Source of the DNA: Malurus cyaneus samueli
Taxonomy: Eukaryota; Chordata; Aves; Passeriformes; Maluridae
Assembly: GCA_009741485.1 (NCBI GenBank)
Contig: CM019216.1
Span: 47,066,863-47,130,862 of the forward strand
DNA length: 64,000 nucleotides
Direction: 5' to 3'
Shown here: in pieces, positions 1-9,970 of the stretch
Layout of the letters: each line of letters begins with the position of its first letter
Position numbering within the stretch: the stretch's first letter is position 1
Program-made: the position numbers and the translations under genes
The notes under the pieces: generated by a model
Databases searched by the model: none
What the model was told of the DNA's origin: nothing
Seen by the model: the letters and a program-made list of their open reading frames with translations, nothing else

Positions 1-488
1 AATTTCTTGTGCAGCCCCAGCCAGCTTGCTGATGGAGTGAGGTGAGAAGCAGAAAAGCTCTTGACTCTGCAAGCACTGCTCAGCAGTAACAAAACCATCT
101 CTCCATTGCCAACACTGCAGCACAGCTGCACAAGTACATGACACAGCTCCATATTTTCTACTGTGAAGAAAATTAACCCTACCCCAGCCAAACGAGCCCA
201 GAATGATGTTCTTACTGACACTGGGTTATTGTGAAGCAGTTATGATGAAGTAGAGCACTTGGGAAAATGCCTTAAGAGTTCGAATGTACACAAATGTTTG
301 TGACAACTAAAGCTAATATGGTGACACTTGTGCTTCTAGTTTATGGATTTTTCTGATGCTGGGTTTATTATTAAGTTAAACACGTATTTTGTTAACATCA
401 GTAAGAAAGTATACTTGATCACTGAAAGAGACTAATAGTTAAGCATGAGTAAAGGGAAGTGTTGTTTCTGGATTTTAATCTTTTAAAG
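1..488 (+). other. HSF2: HSF2 intron 3 (3' part)
   Basis: Noncoding, A/T-rich sequence leading to the acceptor of the first visible exon (ttttaaag at 481-488). I see no repeat or RNA gene in it. Confidence 0.8.
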
Positions 489-613
489 GTTTCTTCTTCG
501 AGACCTGAAGAAAACAAAATACGTCAGGAAGATCTCTCTAAAATAATATGCAGTGCTGAAAAGGTGCAAATTAAACAAACGACAATTGAATCTCAGTTGT
601 CTCTTTTGAAGAG
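489..613 (+). CDS. HSF2: HSF2 exon 4: linker and start of the HR-A/B coiled coil
   Basis: Starts in phase 0 after AG at 487-488 and ends with two bases of a codon before GTGAGTT at 614. It encodes VSSSRPEENKIRQEDLSKII and continues through a heptad-rich stretch to QLSLLKR. It is nearly identical to human HSF2 from residue 111. This is the linker after the DNA-binding domain and the first part of the trimerisation domain. Confidence 0.95.
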
Positions 614-2565
614 GTGAGTTGCTTCATCAGTAACTGATCCTTAATGCTGAGTAATTGTGATACTAGATACTGGACTAAGACCTAATTTTTGGTGTCTCTT
701 GATTTCTGGTTGCCTAACTTCAGTTATTGCTTTAGGAACATAAATCTCAATTGAAAAATTGCTTCAAAATTGAATGTTCTGACATTGTTAAAAGTAATAG
801 GTAATGTTTGTGTTTGCGGAACTGCCTAGTAGTAGGCAATTAAATAATTCCATATAAATGCTGAGGCTGAATATTTAAAACAGTTTGTAGTATAAAGTAT
901 GCTGGTTTTTGTCTTTAGGTTTGAAATAGTTACTGCATTGGGTTTGAGGCAGAGTTTGGTTTGTGCAATTTGCATATACAACAATGTCTTTGCTCATTGT
1001 TTTTTATTTTCCTGTTATTGTCCTCATTCCCCCATTGTTTAAAATCACAGAAGAGTTAGTGCCTATGCAAATGTGTTTAGAGATCTAGTTTGGAAATTCC
1101 GTTAGTTACTTCATTGACAGAGGAACAGAATCTAAAATCCGAATGTAAATAGAGGCTTTTTAAAAATTACCTTATTGCCTGGTTAAAAACTATGATTTAT
1201 TCTTAACAGTGAAAGAAATGTGTGTCCCAAATTACTTAATCCTGTGGAGTATGTAGATACAGATAAGATATATGAAGTCATGCACTGTAAGTCCCATCAT
1301 CCTAATAGAAACTGTCTTAGGACCCCTTAACCTATGTTGAACAGTGACGGTGTACCTCTGTGGCAAAGGTCTCCAGGTAGTTCAAGTTCTACAAAGTAAA
1401 TTCTCTCATTTCTACCCTACAATTCCAGTGACTTGTGTGGTATTCAAAGGCAAACTTCTTTTGCTTAGGCATAGTCTTCATCAGCATCTGGCTAGTCTAG
1501 AGTAAAAGTCATATTTTCCATTTTGAAATCCTAGACGAATTTGGGTTGAAGTGAACCACGGAAGGCCATCAGATCTAAACCGCTGCCTGAAGCAGGGCTG
1601 ACTTTGTCTGAAATGATGGCTAGTTGCTGATGACCTGACTGTTTGTGTAGAGGAGAACGTAGTAGTTGGTCTTTGACATCCATACCATCAGTTTAAAAAG
1701 ATTGAGGTAGAAACGGGAGCTAAATCAGAAGACCTGGTCCTGCAAAACATGTTGATAAAGCTAGTGACAAGATTAAGAAAGTTCAGAATCCCTAACTTCT
1801 GTTGTTAATTTTGTGATGGAACTGTACTCTTAAATTACATGTTGGGCATATGAGCAGTTTGAGGAGTGAGTAGTACCCTGCATCGCACTGCAAACGAGCA
1901 GCTGTTTCTGAAAACTTAGTTTAAGATTTTCTAAAAACCCGAACACCAGTGGAGTTTGCTTCTCTGTGTTGAAAATTAAAGTGCAAAAGAGGAGAGGTGG
2001 TATGTTGACTTCCCATATTCATTGAAGCTTCTGTATTCATTATCTACCTCTTCCTATGGCATACACTGTTGGAAAACAAGGCTCATGGTTACAATAGGGC
2101 AGTTTTCACACTGTCTCAGTAACTGGAGTCCTATGACTACTGGAATAACCAAAGTTTGTAAAATAGCATGAACACTACCACTGACTACTCTGACATGCTC
2201 CCATTAGTTTTTATTACCTAACATGCCCCTTTACTGGAGTTGATAGAAGTAATTGTTAAATGCTGCTAGTTAATTTTTAAATGCGGAATATATGGGCAGT
2301 GATTATTGCCAAATTTGGGAATTGCATTTTTTTTTCCATTAAAACAGCTGGAAATTCTCTGCAGGCAAATTGTTGTGTTTGGATCTCTGTTCCGTAGTTA
2401 CTTTCCAAGGCTACTTGCTGACTGTGTGACACTCCCACACCAGCCCCTAATCTAAAAACACTTTTCAGAGAGTTTTAATGGAACCAACTGATCTTTAAGA
2501 AAAATTAATATAAATGTTTTATAGCTTAGTTTTAGTTTGACTTTTAAATCATCATTTTTGAACAG
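614..2565 (+). other. HSF2: HSF2 intron 4
   Basis: About 1.95 kb of A/T-rich noncoding sequence between a GTGAGT donor and a pyrimidine-poor acceptor (ttttgaacag). No CR1 copy or other recognisable element was seen. Confidence 0.8.
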
Positions 2566-2641
2566 AGAGAATGAATCCCTTTGGAGGGAAGTGTCAGAAC
2601 TGAGAGCAAAACACTTGCAACAGCAGCAAGTTATTCGAAAG
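2566..2641 (+). CDS. HSF2: HSF2 exon 5: HR-A/B coiled coil
   Basis: The first base completes the AGA codon begun in the previous exon. The 76-bp exon then encodes ENESLWREVSELRAKH followed by LQQQQVIRK and ends in phase 0 at GTAAGG. The match to human HSF2 (ENESLWKEVSELRAKH) is nearly residue for residue. It forms the centre of the trimerisation zipper. Confidence 0.96.
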
Positions 2642-3762
2642 GTAAGGCTTCATTCAAGTGTCGTGTATGCATGAGTAGGTGTTTCTGAACTGGGAATGCT
2701 ATGCCATGTTACCTTGCTTTCCCGTTACTCAGCTTTTTGTAATGTGAAATCTCTCTAATAGAAAAAACAACAGGGTGGTAGTATATGGTGAACAAATTAT
2801 AGTGCTCAAAAGCATTGAGGATCTTTTACTGCATAAGCAGAAAATAAGGCTAAAGTCTTGTAAACATTTTCAAAGGAAGGGGTACAAGAACATCCTGCAT
2901 CAGTCATTCAGGTATCTTCAACATGGTCCATCCATTTTTTATTACTTTGGGAATCAGATGTCTAATGCTCTGTTGAGTGATCTCTGGAAAAACTTTCTCA
3001 CTGCAAGAATTATGAGATTCTGTATTGAAAGTTCACTGCTGTCCCACTTAACAGACCCACTGATTGTATATTCCTAAAGTTACCAGAGCAATAGATAATT
3101 GACCCATTAATGGGTCAATAGATAATGGGACCCATTTGATAATATATTAATTTAGCTTAGTTTAACAGATAGATTTATGATCTACCAAAACTTATTTTTT
3201 AACATATCAAAAGGGGTATCACTGCAAGTAGCCTTGTTGCACAGACATACTGAATTTTTTCCCCAGTTTCTTCAAGTCAGATACATACATTAAAGCCTGT
3301 ACTGTTAATTGTACATGTAATTTTTTCTGAATCTGTCAAAAATGCCTTTTGCCAGAGCCAGTATTTACAAACACAGGTTATGCATACAGTTTACATCCCT
3401 ATAAGCCTTCAGTCATTGCTAATTAGAATTCTTTCAATCGTTTGAGTTGCTCAGTTCTGTGTACTGTATGATGTAATGTAAAAGTCTTTATCACCTGCCA
3501 TGTGAGAAGTCTTTCCTGGACAATTGAGTAACTATTTAGATATTACCAACGCTGGCATTTACCTTGATTTGTATTTTATCTGAACAGCTTTATATAAAAG
3601 TTTATACAGAGTTTGTATACAGTTTATATATTATACAAAGGAAGTGTTTTGCTGTTTACGTGTAGATTTTATTATTGGCGTCGTCTGCTATAAGATATCT
3701 TGGTACTCAAGACAAACAATTACAATATAGAGCAACCAACAGTAGTGTTCTCTCCCTTACAG
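2642..3762 (+). other. HSF2: HSF2 intron 5
   Basis: About 1.1 kb, noncoding. A 100-codon open frame at 2775-3077 has no family resemblance and no conserved splice context, so I treat it as chance. The intron contains a 22-bp perfect palindrome at 3098-3119 (listed separately). Confidence 0.75.
3098..3119. repeat. 22-bp perfect palindrome in HSF2 intron 5
   Basis: The half site attgacccatt is followed directly by its exact reverse complement aatgggtcaat, with no spacer. A second, partial copy of the half site (aatgggacccatt) follows at about 3125-3137. It could be a dimeric protein-binding site or a chance inverted repeat. Confidence 0.6.
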
Positions 3763-3824
3763 ATTGTACAATTCATTGTTACCTTGGTGCAGAATAACCA
3801 ACTAGTGAGCCTAAAACGCAAGAG
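3763..3824 (+). CDS. HSF2: HSF2 exon 6: end of HR-B and basic KRKR motif
   Basis: Phase 0 start after AG at 3761-3762; 62 bp encoding IVQFIVTLVQNNQLVSLKRK plus two bases of the next codon, then GTAAAT. The sequence is identical to the human family member over this stretch. It closes the hydrophobic repeat and carries the basic cluster usually assigned as a nuclear localisation signal. Confidence 0.96.
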
Positions 3825-3938
3825 GTAAATATGATCTTGAAAACTTGCTGTCCACTTAGTAAACTGACAGCCCTTGTTGATTAAAAACCAAAGAACTGGT
3901 TTTGAGATGGCTTTCTTCCTTTACTGTTTCTGATGTAG

Positions 3939-4023
3939 GCCTCTACTTCTGAACACTAATGGACCTGCGAAGTCGAATGTATTTCAGAAAATTGTGAAAG
4001 AACCAGCTGACAGTAGCCACCAT
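3939..4023 (+). CDS. HSF2: HSF2 exon 7
   Basis: The first base completes AGG (Arg). The exon then encodes PLLLNTNGPAKSNVFQKIVK and EPADSSHH and ends in phase 0 at GTAAGTT. Human HSF2 has PLLLNTNGAQKKNLFQHIVK here, so the match is clear but looser than in the coiled coil. Confidence 0.94.
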
Positions 4024-4619
4024 GTAAGTTTTCTGTTGCGAGTACTCTCTATTATGACAGGAGTACAGGTGGGCAGATGGAACAAGTTCATTTTATTGTA
4101 TGGAGACTAAAATGGTGCTATGTACTGAGAGCTGTCCATCTGTAGCAGTGATAGCCTTGTTCTTTCCTTCAGAAGCTAAATGTGTTGATAATCACCATTC
4201 ACTTTCCAACATAAACATGTATAAACCAGTTACCTGTGTATTAAATATAGCTTGAATGATTCTGCTGAAAGCAATTGGCTTTTGAGAATGGTGCTGTTAG
4301 AAATAGCATATCTAAATGTTGCATTGTTATCTCTGGGAGTGTGGGCATCCCTGACCCCATACAGGGACAAGGGTTGAGTTTGTTGCTCCTAAGGCAGAAT
4401 CCAGCCCAGCAGAATCATGTCATGTTCATGTTACATTTGAATGAATCATGGCACTGAAAGCTGTTTTCTTCTGTCCAAATAATCATTGGTGGGGAAATCA
4501 TTAGAACAAGTGCCATAGTATGGCACTAGAATTAGTAGTATTGTTAAGATGCCATGATAACAGTCAAAATGCTGAACTCGTCATCCTTCTGTGCTCTGAC
4601 ATTTAAAAATAATTCTCAG
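4024..4619 (+). other. HSF2: HSF2 intron 7
   Basis: About 0.6 kb, noncoding. It ends in a polypyrimidine-poor acceptor, aattctcag. No repeat was recognised. An open frame at 4275-4457 has no resemblance to a protein family. Confidence 0.75.
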
Positions 4620-4789
4620 GTACCTCTCAACAGAAATGAGGGCTTAAAACAAAGGGAACAGATTTCAGATGACATTGTTATTTATGATGTCACTGAGGAT
4701 GTGGGTGAGGAAGAACACCCTATGGCTGATGAAGAAAATCTTCCCATTACACCAGAAACAAGTGAAGATACTACTTCAGATTCTTCCAA
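4620..4789 (+). CDS. HSF2: HSF2 exon 8: acidic regulatory region
   Basis: Phase 0 start; 170 bp encoding VPLNRNEGLKQREQISDDIV, then IYDVTEDVGEEEHPMADEEN, then a Thr/Ser/Asp-rich end. Human HSF2 has GLKPRERISDDIIIYDVTDD and then a shorter acidic stretch. The GEEEHPMA segment is an insertion relative to human. The exon ends with AA of an Asn codon before GTAAGA at 4790. Confidence 0.93.
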
Positions 4790-6054
4790 GTAAGAAGTCT
4801 CAAGAAGTGTATGTAGATAAATGACTTTCAGTATTGTATAGTGTGTAGTAATTCAGATGTTGTATATCAGTGAAGTAGTTAAAATTATTCAGCACTCCTG
4901 CACATATAGAAACTTCATGTGTGAATTCACACTAGATTTTGAGTTATTGACCTCTGGATTTGTTCCAAAACAGTTAATTGGCTGTTGGAGTTTTGATATC
5001 AGGAGGATAGATGCAAACTGGTGAAAGCAATATGTATTATTGCATTCTAGTTAAATATGCTACTTGTCTGGAGCCAGAGTAAGAGAAGTCTTCTTGCCTT
5101 TGGTTATGTATACAGACAGGAACAACTTAGCTTGTTTTTCCAGGTTTTTGTGGAGAACAATTTACATGTGGTGTTCGTTAAGTATTGGTGTGGTCTCTGC
5201 ATTAAGCCAGTTGATTTCTGGGCTTTTTTACAGTCACAGTTGTTTTGTGATTATGTTCCTTCCTCTGTGTACTCTGAACAACTCAGGTGAACAGAAGCTG
5301 TTCATCTTTCAGCTACAAGCAAGTTGAAACTTGATCCAGGGATTTAGATACAACTCTCTTCTTGAGTTGCATTGGATTGATAGGGCCTGTATTACCCCTT
5401 AAAGGATAAAAACTTAGTATTTGTAGTTTATACTTGAATTGGTACCATTGTTCTTGCTCAGCTGATGGTTGGGAATGCATTCTCTGATAGAAAAGCTTCA
5501 TGAGGATAGCGAGGCAACATAACTAACAGCTACTTAAGGGTTAAGAACCAGAATATGGATGAAAGCAAATCAGCTGAGGCTCACTCTTGGTTTTCAGGTT
5601 TCATTCCTGATATGCATAACAAGGTTATTTTAACTACAAAGCTGTTGCCTGGGGTACTTTGTTGTGGGTGCTCTAGAGTTTATGCTGTTCAGCAGGAATT
5701 ATGCAAAGTATATACTTGTCTGTCTGTCTGGTTTGATGACCTTGTATGCTTTACTTCACATTTATATGTAAGCTCACAGTTGTTCTAACAACAAAAATGT
5801 CGGTGTTCGTATAGTCCTTTAGTAGTTGGTTGTAGTGGTCTGGTACAACAGTGTCTGCTGACAGAGCTGTATTAATTGTATTGATCCTTACAGAACAGTA
5901 TCAATGGAAAATAGTGTCTTTCTGTGTTCAGTATTAAGAAGCAGTAGAAAAGTTCATTTCCTTACAGTACCTTGACTAAAGTAAGAAGTAACTGTGGAAT
6001 AATACCGATTGAAATGTGTATTACATGGTCTAATTAATTTATCTCATATTACAG
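4790..6054 (+). other. HSF2: HSF2 intron 8
   Basis: About 1.27 kb, noncoding. Overlapping open frames at 5057-5327 and 5555-5788 lack any family resemblance and are judged to be chance. Confidence 0.75.
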
Positions 6055-6333
6055 CTGTAGCTGTAGCTACCACTCTCCCGATATTGTAATTGTGGAAGAT
6101 GATAATGAAGATGAATATGCCCCTGTAATTCAAGGGGATAAAAGCACTGAATCAGTTGCTGTCCCAGGTAATGATCCAGTCAGCCCTGTCGGTGACAGCA
6201 CAATCCCACTCATGTCAAGTGCTGTACAGCTGAATAACCAGTCAACTTTAACTGCAGAAGATCCAGTCTCTGTGATGGATTCCATACTCAATGAAAATGG
6301 AGTAATTTCACAGAATATAAATCTTCTTGGAAA
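6055..6333 (+). CDS. HSF2: HSF2 exon 9: regulatory region, with tandem acceptors at its 5' edge
   Basis: This is the longest internal exon, 279 bp. It completes Asn and encodes CSCSYHSPDIVIVEDDNEDE, then YAPVIQ, a variable Ser/Asp segment, PLMSSAVQLN, a TAEDP-VSVMDSILN block and NINLLG. DIVIVEDDNEDEYAPVIQ is identical to human. The 5' edge carries a duplicated ctgtag hexamer, so AG acceptors exist before 6055, 6061 and 6067, all in the same frame. The 3' donor is GTAAGT at 6334. It joins the next exon in phase 2 to rebuild a Lys codon. Confidence 0.95.
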
Positions 6334-6894
6334 GTAAGTAGTCTGGCTTTTTTTTTTTCAAGTATTTGAACTGATTATTTGACTGAAGTAAAAAGAACTG
6401 AACAGCATTTTCTACTGAGAGCTTTAAGTTTACAGGCCGCTGTTAATCCAGCCAGTTTCTAAAGATCCTTCTATTTTAAGTATTCTGTGATGGGAACCTC
6501 TAATTATCATTGTTAAGCAATGTGAGGTGTGTAATCTGGTAGTACAATGCTGTGATTGTTTAAATCGTCACGATTTATTTTTTCACTTCTGCAGGTGGAT
6601 TAAACCCATTAGAGCTATGTGGATGCAAGAATTGCATCTCTGCCAGTCTCGTGTCATAGTTACGTTACGTTGATGTGATTCCTGTGATACCTGCTTTAGA
6701 GCACCTGTCTGCTGTGCTTGGGTTTTAAAGAGGCTAAAAGTTTTCATTTCTTTCCAAAGGTCATTTCTTGTGAAAGACTTCGTTCTAATTCTGCCGAAGA
6801 TTGTTAGATGCATGTAGTACATCTTTATAAAGCTTATTTGAGGATTTCTTACTTTATTAGGGGATACAGCAATAAAATACTGTTTGTTTTCTAG
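6334..6894 (+). other. HSF2: HSF2 intron 9
   Basis: About 0.56 kb, noncoding, with an early T-run (6349-6358) and acceptor tttgttttctag. No element was recognised. Confidence 0.75.
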
Positions 6895-7000
6895 AGTTGA
6901 ACTTCTGGATTATCTGGACAGTATCGATTGCAGTTTAGAGGACTTCCAGGCTATGTTATCAGGACGACAGTTCAGCATAGATCCAGATCTTCTGGTTGAT
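6895..7000 (+). CDS. HSF2: HSF2 exon 10: HR-C zipper
   Basis: Encodes VELLDYLDSIDCSLEDFQAM, then LSGRQFSIDPDLLVD, identical to the human family member. HR-C folds back on HR-A/B to hold the factor in its non-trimerised state. The first base completes Lys; the exon ends in phase 0 at GTAATT. Confidence 0.97.
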
Positions 7001-7929
7001 GTAATTTTGATTTTAAGTATTTTGGTAATAGGCTATAGAAAACATTTGTGTGTGTTGTTGCTGTTCAGAATGGATTTAAACCACAATTTTTTTTTTCCCT
7101 TTCTTCCATTTACGGAGGGAAGTTATAAATATTTACGAATATGAATTTCTAAAGCACTGGTATAAGTCTCAGTGCTATACCACTGTTCAAGTGAATGCTT
7201 AAGTTTCTTATTGAAAAATGGCTTTCTTAATGAAATAATGTTTGTATTTGTTGTGATGTGAACTTAGATGTCAAATAGATTAATGCTCTTGCTTTGAAAT
7301 AACCTAAGTCCATCATCTATGTTCTTCCCAATGAACTGGGGTTAAAAAGAACTTTTCTCCCTGTAGAAGACCGTGCTGCTGGCAGGGTGTTGTCTGCCAT
7401 GACTCACTCTCTGAGGAGCTGCTCCCTGTCCATTTGTTCCCTAACCCTAACCTGGGCTAGTGCAGGAGGTTACTGGTCTTGGTGACATGTGGCTGTTGAA
7501 CGTGGTGAACGTGGTGGAGTGCCTGTTGGCCTCTCTCCCACTTCACTGGGATCTCTCTTAACAGCAGCTCTGCTCTCCACTTACTGATGACTCCTTCCAG
7601 CTTGGTGTTGCTTGCAACTTGAGTTCATCCATATTGTAGACAAAATTATCCGTGAAGCAATGTCAGAAGAAGCTGGTGTTTTAAGACCGCTGCAAACTTA
7701 GATGCCATACAGTTGTTTCCTTTGTGATCAAGCTTCATGGAATTCCAAGCCATTGTGCTCCAAAGCTGTATTTTCTTTGCGAAAGCAGTAATTATCTGTA
7801 AATAAACTCCAATCCTCATAGAGGTGGAATGAGTACAGGAGTTATTCTCACAAATGCAGAAACAGTGGTCTTGTATTCTTAATAGCAACATTGAGATACC
7901 TAAAAGTTGATGTTTTTTGTCTCATTCAG
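7001..7929 (+). other. HSF2: HSF2 intron 10
   Basis: About 0.93 kb, noncoding. It has a T-run at 7087-7096, a 14-nt telomere-like stretch (ccctaaccctaacc) near 7440 and a moderately GC-rich patch around 7370-7560. None of these resembles a gene. Confidence 0.7.
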
Positions 7930-7989
7930 CTTTTTACAAGCTCGGTGCAGATGAATCCCTCAGATCATGATCATATCACTAATACCAAA
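7930..7989 (+). CDS. HSF2: HSF2 exon 11: alternatively spliced alpha/beta exon, 20 codons
   Basis: Encodes LFTSSVQMNPSDHDHITNTK, phase 0 at both ends, so skipping keeps the frame. In mammals the equivalent exon is 18 codons (LFTSSVQMNPTDYINNTK), and its inclusion or skipping gives the HSF2 alpha and beta isoforms. Here a tandem gatcat hexamer (7962-7973) encodes Asp-His-Asp-His and accounts for the two extra codons. That this exon is also skipped in the source organism is inferred from the phase and the homology. Confidence 0.95.
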
Positions 7990-8604
7990 GTAAGTCTTAA
8001 ATCCATTGCTCAATGTACACAGTAGTGAGAGAAGAAAATCCATTCGTCTTTTGCTGTTTTCTTTACGGGAATCGTGGCACTTCATGATCTGCCTTTTAAG
8101 ACTTGCATGAGCATGAGACTAGAAAGACTGCAGCTGACTTCATCCTGTTGGGCTTTAAAATGCAAAGGAAAAAGCGCACTAATTAATTAGTAATATCCTT
8201 TTAAACTTGTATTACCTTGACGCTGATACCTGTATATTGTACTAGTCGACTGACTGTGTATTCCCTGAGATTTTATTACATGCAAACATGGTATGCACTT
8301 TTATCAGAATGGTTTCATCTGTATTGGCTGGTGGGAAGAAAAACACAGTAATAAGCAATGGAGCAAAGATGAAGTACTTTGCATTTGTTCTGTTCATTTA
8401 AAGTACTAGATTTGGTTCTTGCACTGTAGCCTCTGTTTCCATTTTATGTTTTCTCAGCCAGGGTGTGTTAGTGTGGGTAGTACTGATAATGCCACTGTAT
8501 CTCATCACTAATAAAAAATATTTTTTTTTTTGTGAAAAGTTGGTAAAAGGTAAAAGTTGCAAAAGGCTTTAAACATATGTTTAAGAGTTTGCTTTTGTTC
8601 CCAG
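7990..8604 (+). other. HSF2: HSF2 intron 11
   Basis: About 0.6 kb, noncoding, with a T-run at 8521-8531 ahead of the acceptor tttgttcccag. No repeat was recognised. Confidence 0.75.
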
Positions 8605-8689
8605 ATGGAGACAAAGGGAAAAGAAACCAACAAGAATAATGCTGGTCCAGCGGCTTCACAGGAAATGCAAGGTACTAAACTCAAATCAG
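8605..8689 (+). CDS. HSF2: HSF2 exon 12
   Basis: Phase 0 start; encodes METKGKETNKNNAGPAASQE, then MQGTKLKS, plus one base of a Val codon; donor GTTAGT. Human HSF2 has SENKGLETTKNNVVQPVSEE at this position. It is a weakly conserved Lys/Asn-rich linker before the activation domain. Confidence 0.92.
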
Positions 8690-9036
8690 GTTAGTTGTAG
8701 TGATTTATTGAAACACAGTTAAACATGCATTGTTCTAAAAGCCATCTCAGTTACTTGCTCCTTGTCCTCCTTTGATTTATGTTATGCTCATAAATAACCA
8801 AAACACAATACTTAGTATGTTTCCTTTTTAGATTTTTGACTCTGCTAGATGCAGAGAAATTGATTTTTTGCAGATGAATCTGCACAAATAATATTATGCA
8901 TGAACATAACAATTCTTTAAAAACACATTTAAAACAAATTCCTATAGCGTTTTTAATTGTTTAAGTAAGTACTGTGGGTTGGATTTTGTTTTTCTTCTGC
9001 ATGTAGAAAGGCACATGATGGGCATTTTTATCCCAG

Positions 9037-9329
9037 TAGATAAGCAGCTGATACACTACACTGCGTTTCCACTGCTCGCATTCCTTGATGGGAACCCAGG
9101 CTCTGCTGTTGAGAATGGGAGCTTCACAGCTGAAACTCCTTCCACTGTTGACAAGTCTCTGGAAGGGGATGAGCTGCTGGAGAGCAGCCTGGATCCTGAG
9201 CCCACCCAGAGCAAACTGGTGCGTCTGGAGCCGCTGACGGAGGCAGAGGCGAGTGAAGCCACACTGTTCTACCTGTGTGAACTTGCCCCAGCACCCATGG
9301 ACACGGATATGTCCTTCTTGGATAACTGA
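9037..9329 (+). CDS. HSF2: HSF2 exon 13: C-terminal activation domain and stop
   Basis: Follows acceptor tatcccag. Two bases complete Val, then DKQLIHYTAFPLLAFLDGNP, a variable Ser/Thr segment, DELLESSLDPEPTQSKLVRL and EPLTEAEASEATLFYLCELA, ending in PAPMDTDMSFLDN and TGA at 9327-9329. The C-terminal block from LDPEPTQSK is nearly identical to human HSF2. An open frame starts 58 bp upstream of the acceptor, but the AG and the homology place the true exon start at 9037. Confidence 0.97.
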
Positions 9330-9970
9330 TGTGAGGGAGACTGTATATAGTCATGAAGATGAACTATTTATTTAGAACATTGTTTGGTATGAGAGTTTTT
9401 GTAAATCACTGTTTTATGTAACCAGATATGTGGAATCTGAAGTACCTTTCCTATCTTATACAAGCAGTTGTTTAGCTACAGAGTTAGACAAGCCACCAGG
9501 CACAGCTGGCACTGCTGAGCCAGGCTGCTGCTGCACTGCTGTGAACACTTGGTGTTGCACCCATCGCTTGTACCGCGGGCAACCCAACACTTGTCAGTAG
9601 TGAGCTTTGGTTTATGGTTTCTTATACTGTCTTACATATGATGACATAAATTAGTAGTGTATGGTTAGGGAGCACTGACTTTCTGTATTTTGGGGGTTTT
9701 ATTTTTTACATTTTGTTTAACACATATGAGGCTTTATTGGGGTGGGGGGACCAGGACCTGATGTAGGCTTTTTTTTTCCCTGCTTCAGCTGGGAACAAAG
9801 TGCCTGTACCTTGCTAATTCTTGGTTCTGCCTTACTTTCACTTCAGTGGAAGTGCTCACACAGCACAAACTGGGGAAAAGTTTTTGACAGCTGCCAGGCC
9901 CCATGACTGCATGAGTACTTTTAACTTGGACCATCTATGCTGACAAAATAAATGTTACTTAAGTGTGATA
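9330..9970 (+). other. HSF2: HSF2 3' UTR
   Basis: About 640 bp from the stop codon to the inferred cleavage site, roughly 20 nt after AATAAA at 9947-9952. It contains T-rich stretches (9768-9778) and a G-run near 9740. The end position is an estimate. Confidence 0.7.
9947..9952 (+). terminator. HSF2: HSF2 polyadenylation signal AATAAA
   Basis: A canonical hexamer 618 bp after the stop codon, followed by a GU-rich stretch (gtgtgataaattgtcaaggg) as expected for a cleavage and polyadenylation site. Confidence 0.75.

Larger units (their letters stand above)
1..9970 (+). other. HSF2: HSF2 gene, 3' portion (exons 4-13 of 13 by human numbering)
   Basis: Heat shock factor 2 binds heat shock elements as a trimer, alone or mixed with HSF1, and acts in the nucleus in development, gametogenesis and proteotoxic stress. 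Ten exons are visible, all with AG/GT borders and compatible phases; joined they give 446 codons plus stop. They match vertebrate HSF2 from about human residue 111 to the end. In order: HR-A/B trimerisation coiled coil (first three exons), a basic KRKR stretch, the acidic regulatory region with IVIVEDDNEDEYAP, the HR-C leucine zipper (LLDYLDSIDCSLEDF) and the C-terminal transactivation domain. The DNA-binding domain (human exons 1-3) is beyond the left edge, so this is cut by the window and is not a broken gene. The visible part is about 20 residues longer than the human equivalent (426). SERINC1 lies downstream, convergent. Confidence 0.97.

Noticed and set aside
2775..3077. 100-codon + frame in HSF2 intron 5
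   Set aside because: Lies between two well-supported HSF2 exons; no homology and no splice signals supporting inclusion.
7439..7452. Telomere-like ccctaaccctaacc in HSF2 intron 10
   Set aside because: Only two units; expected by chance at this length and with no neighbouring array.
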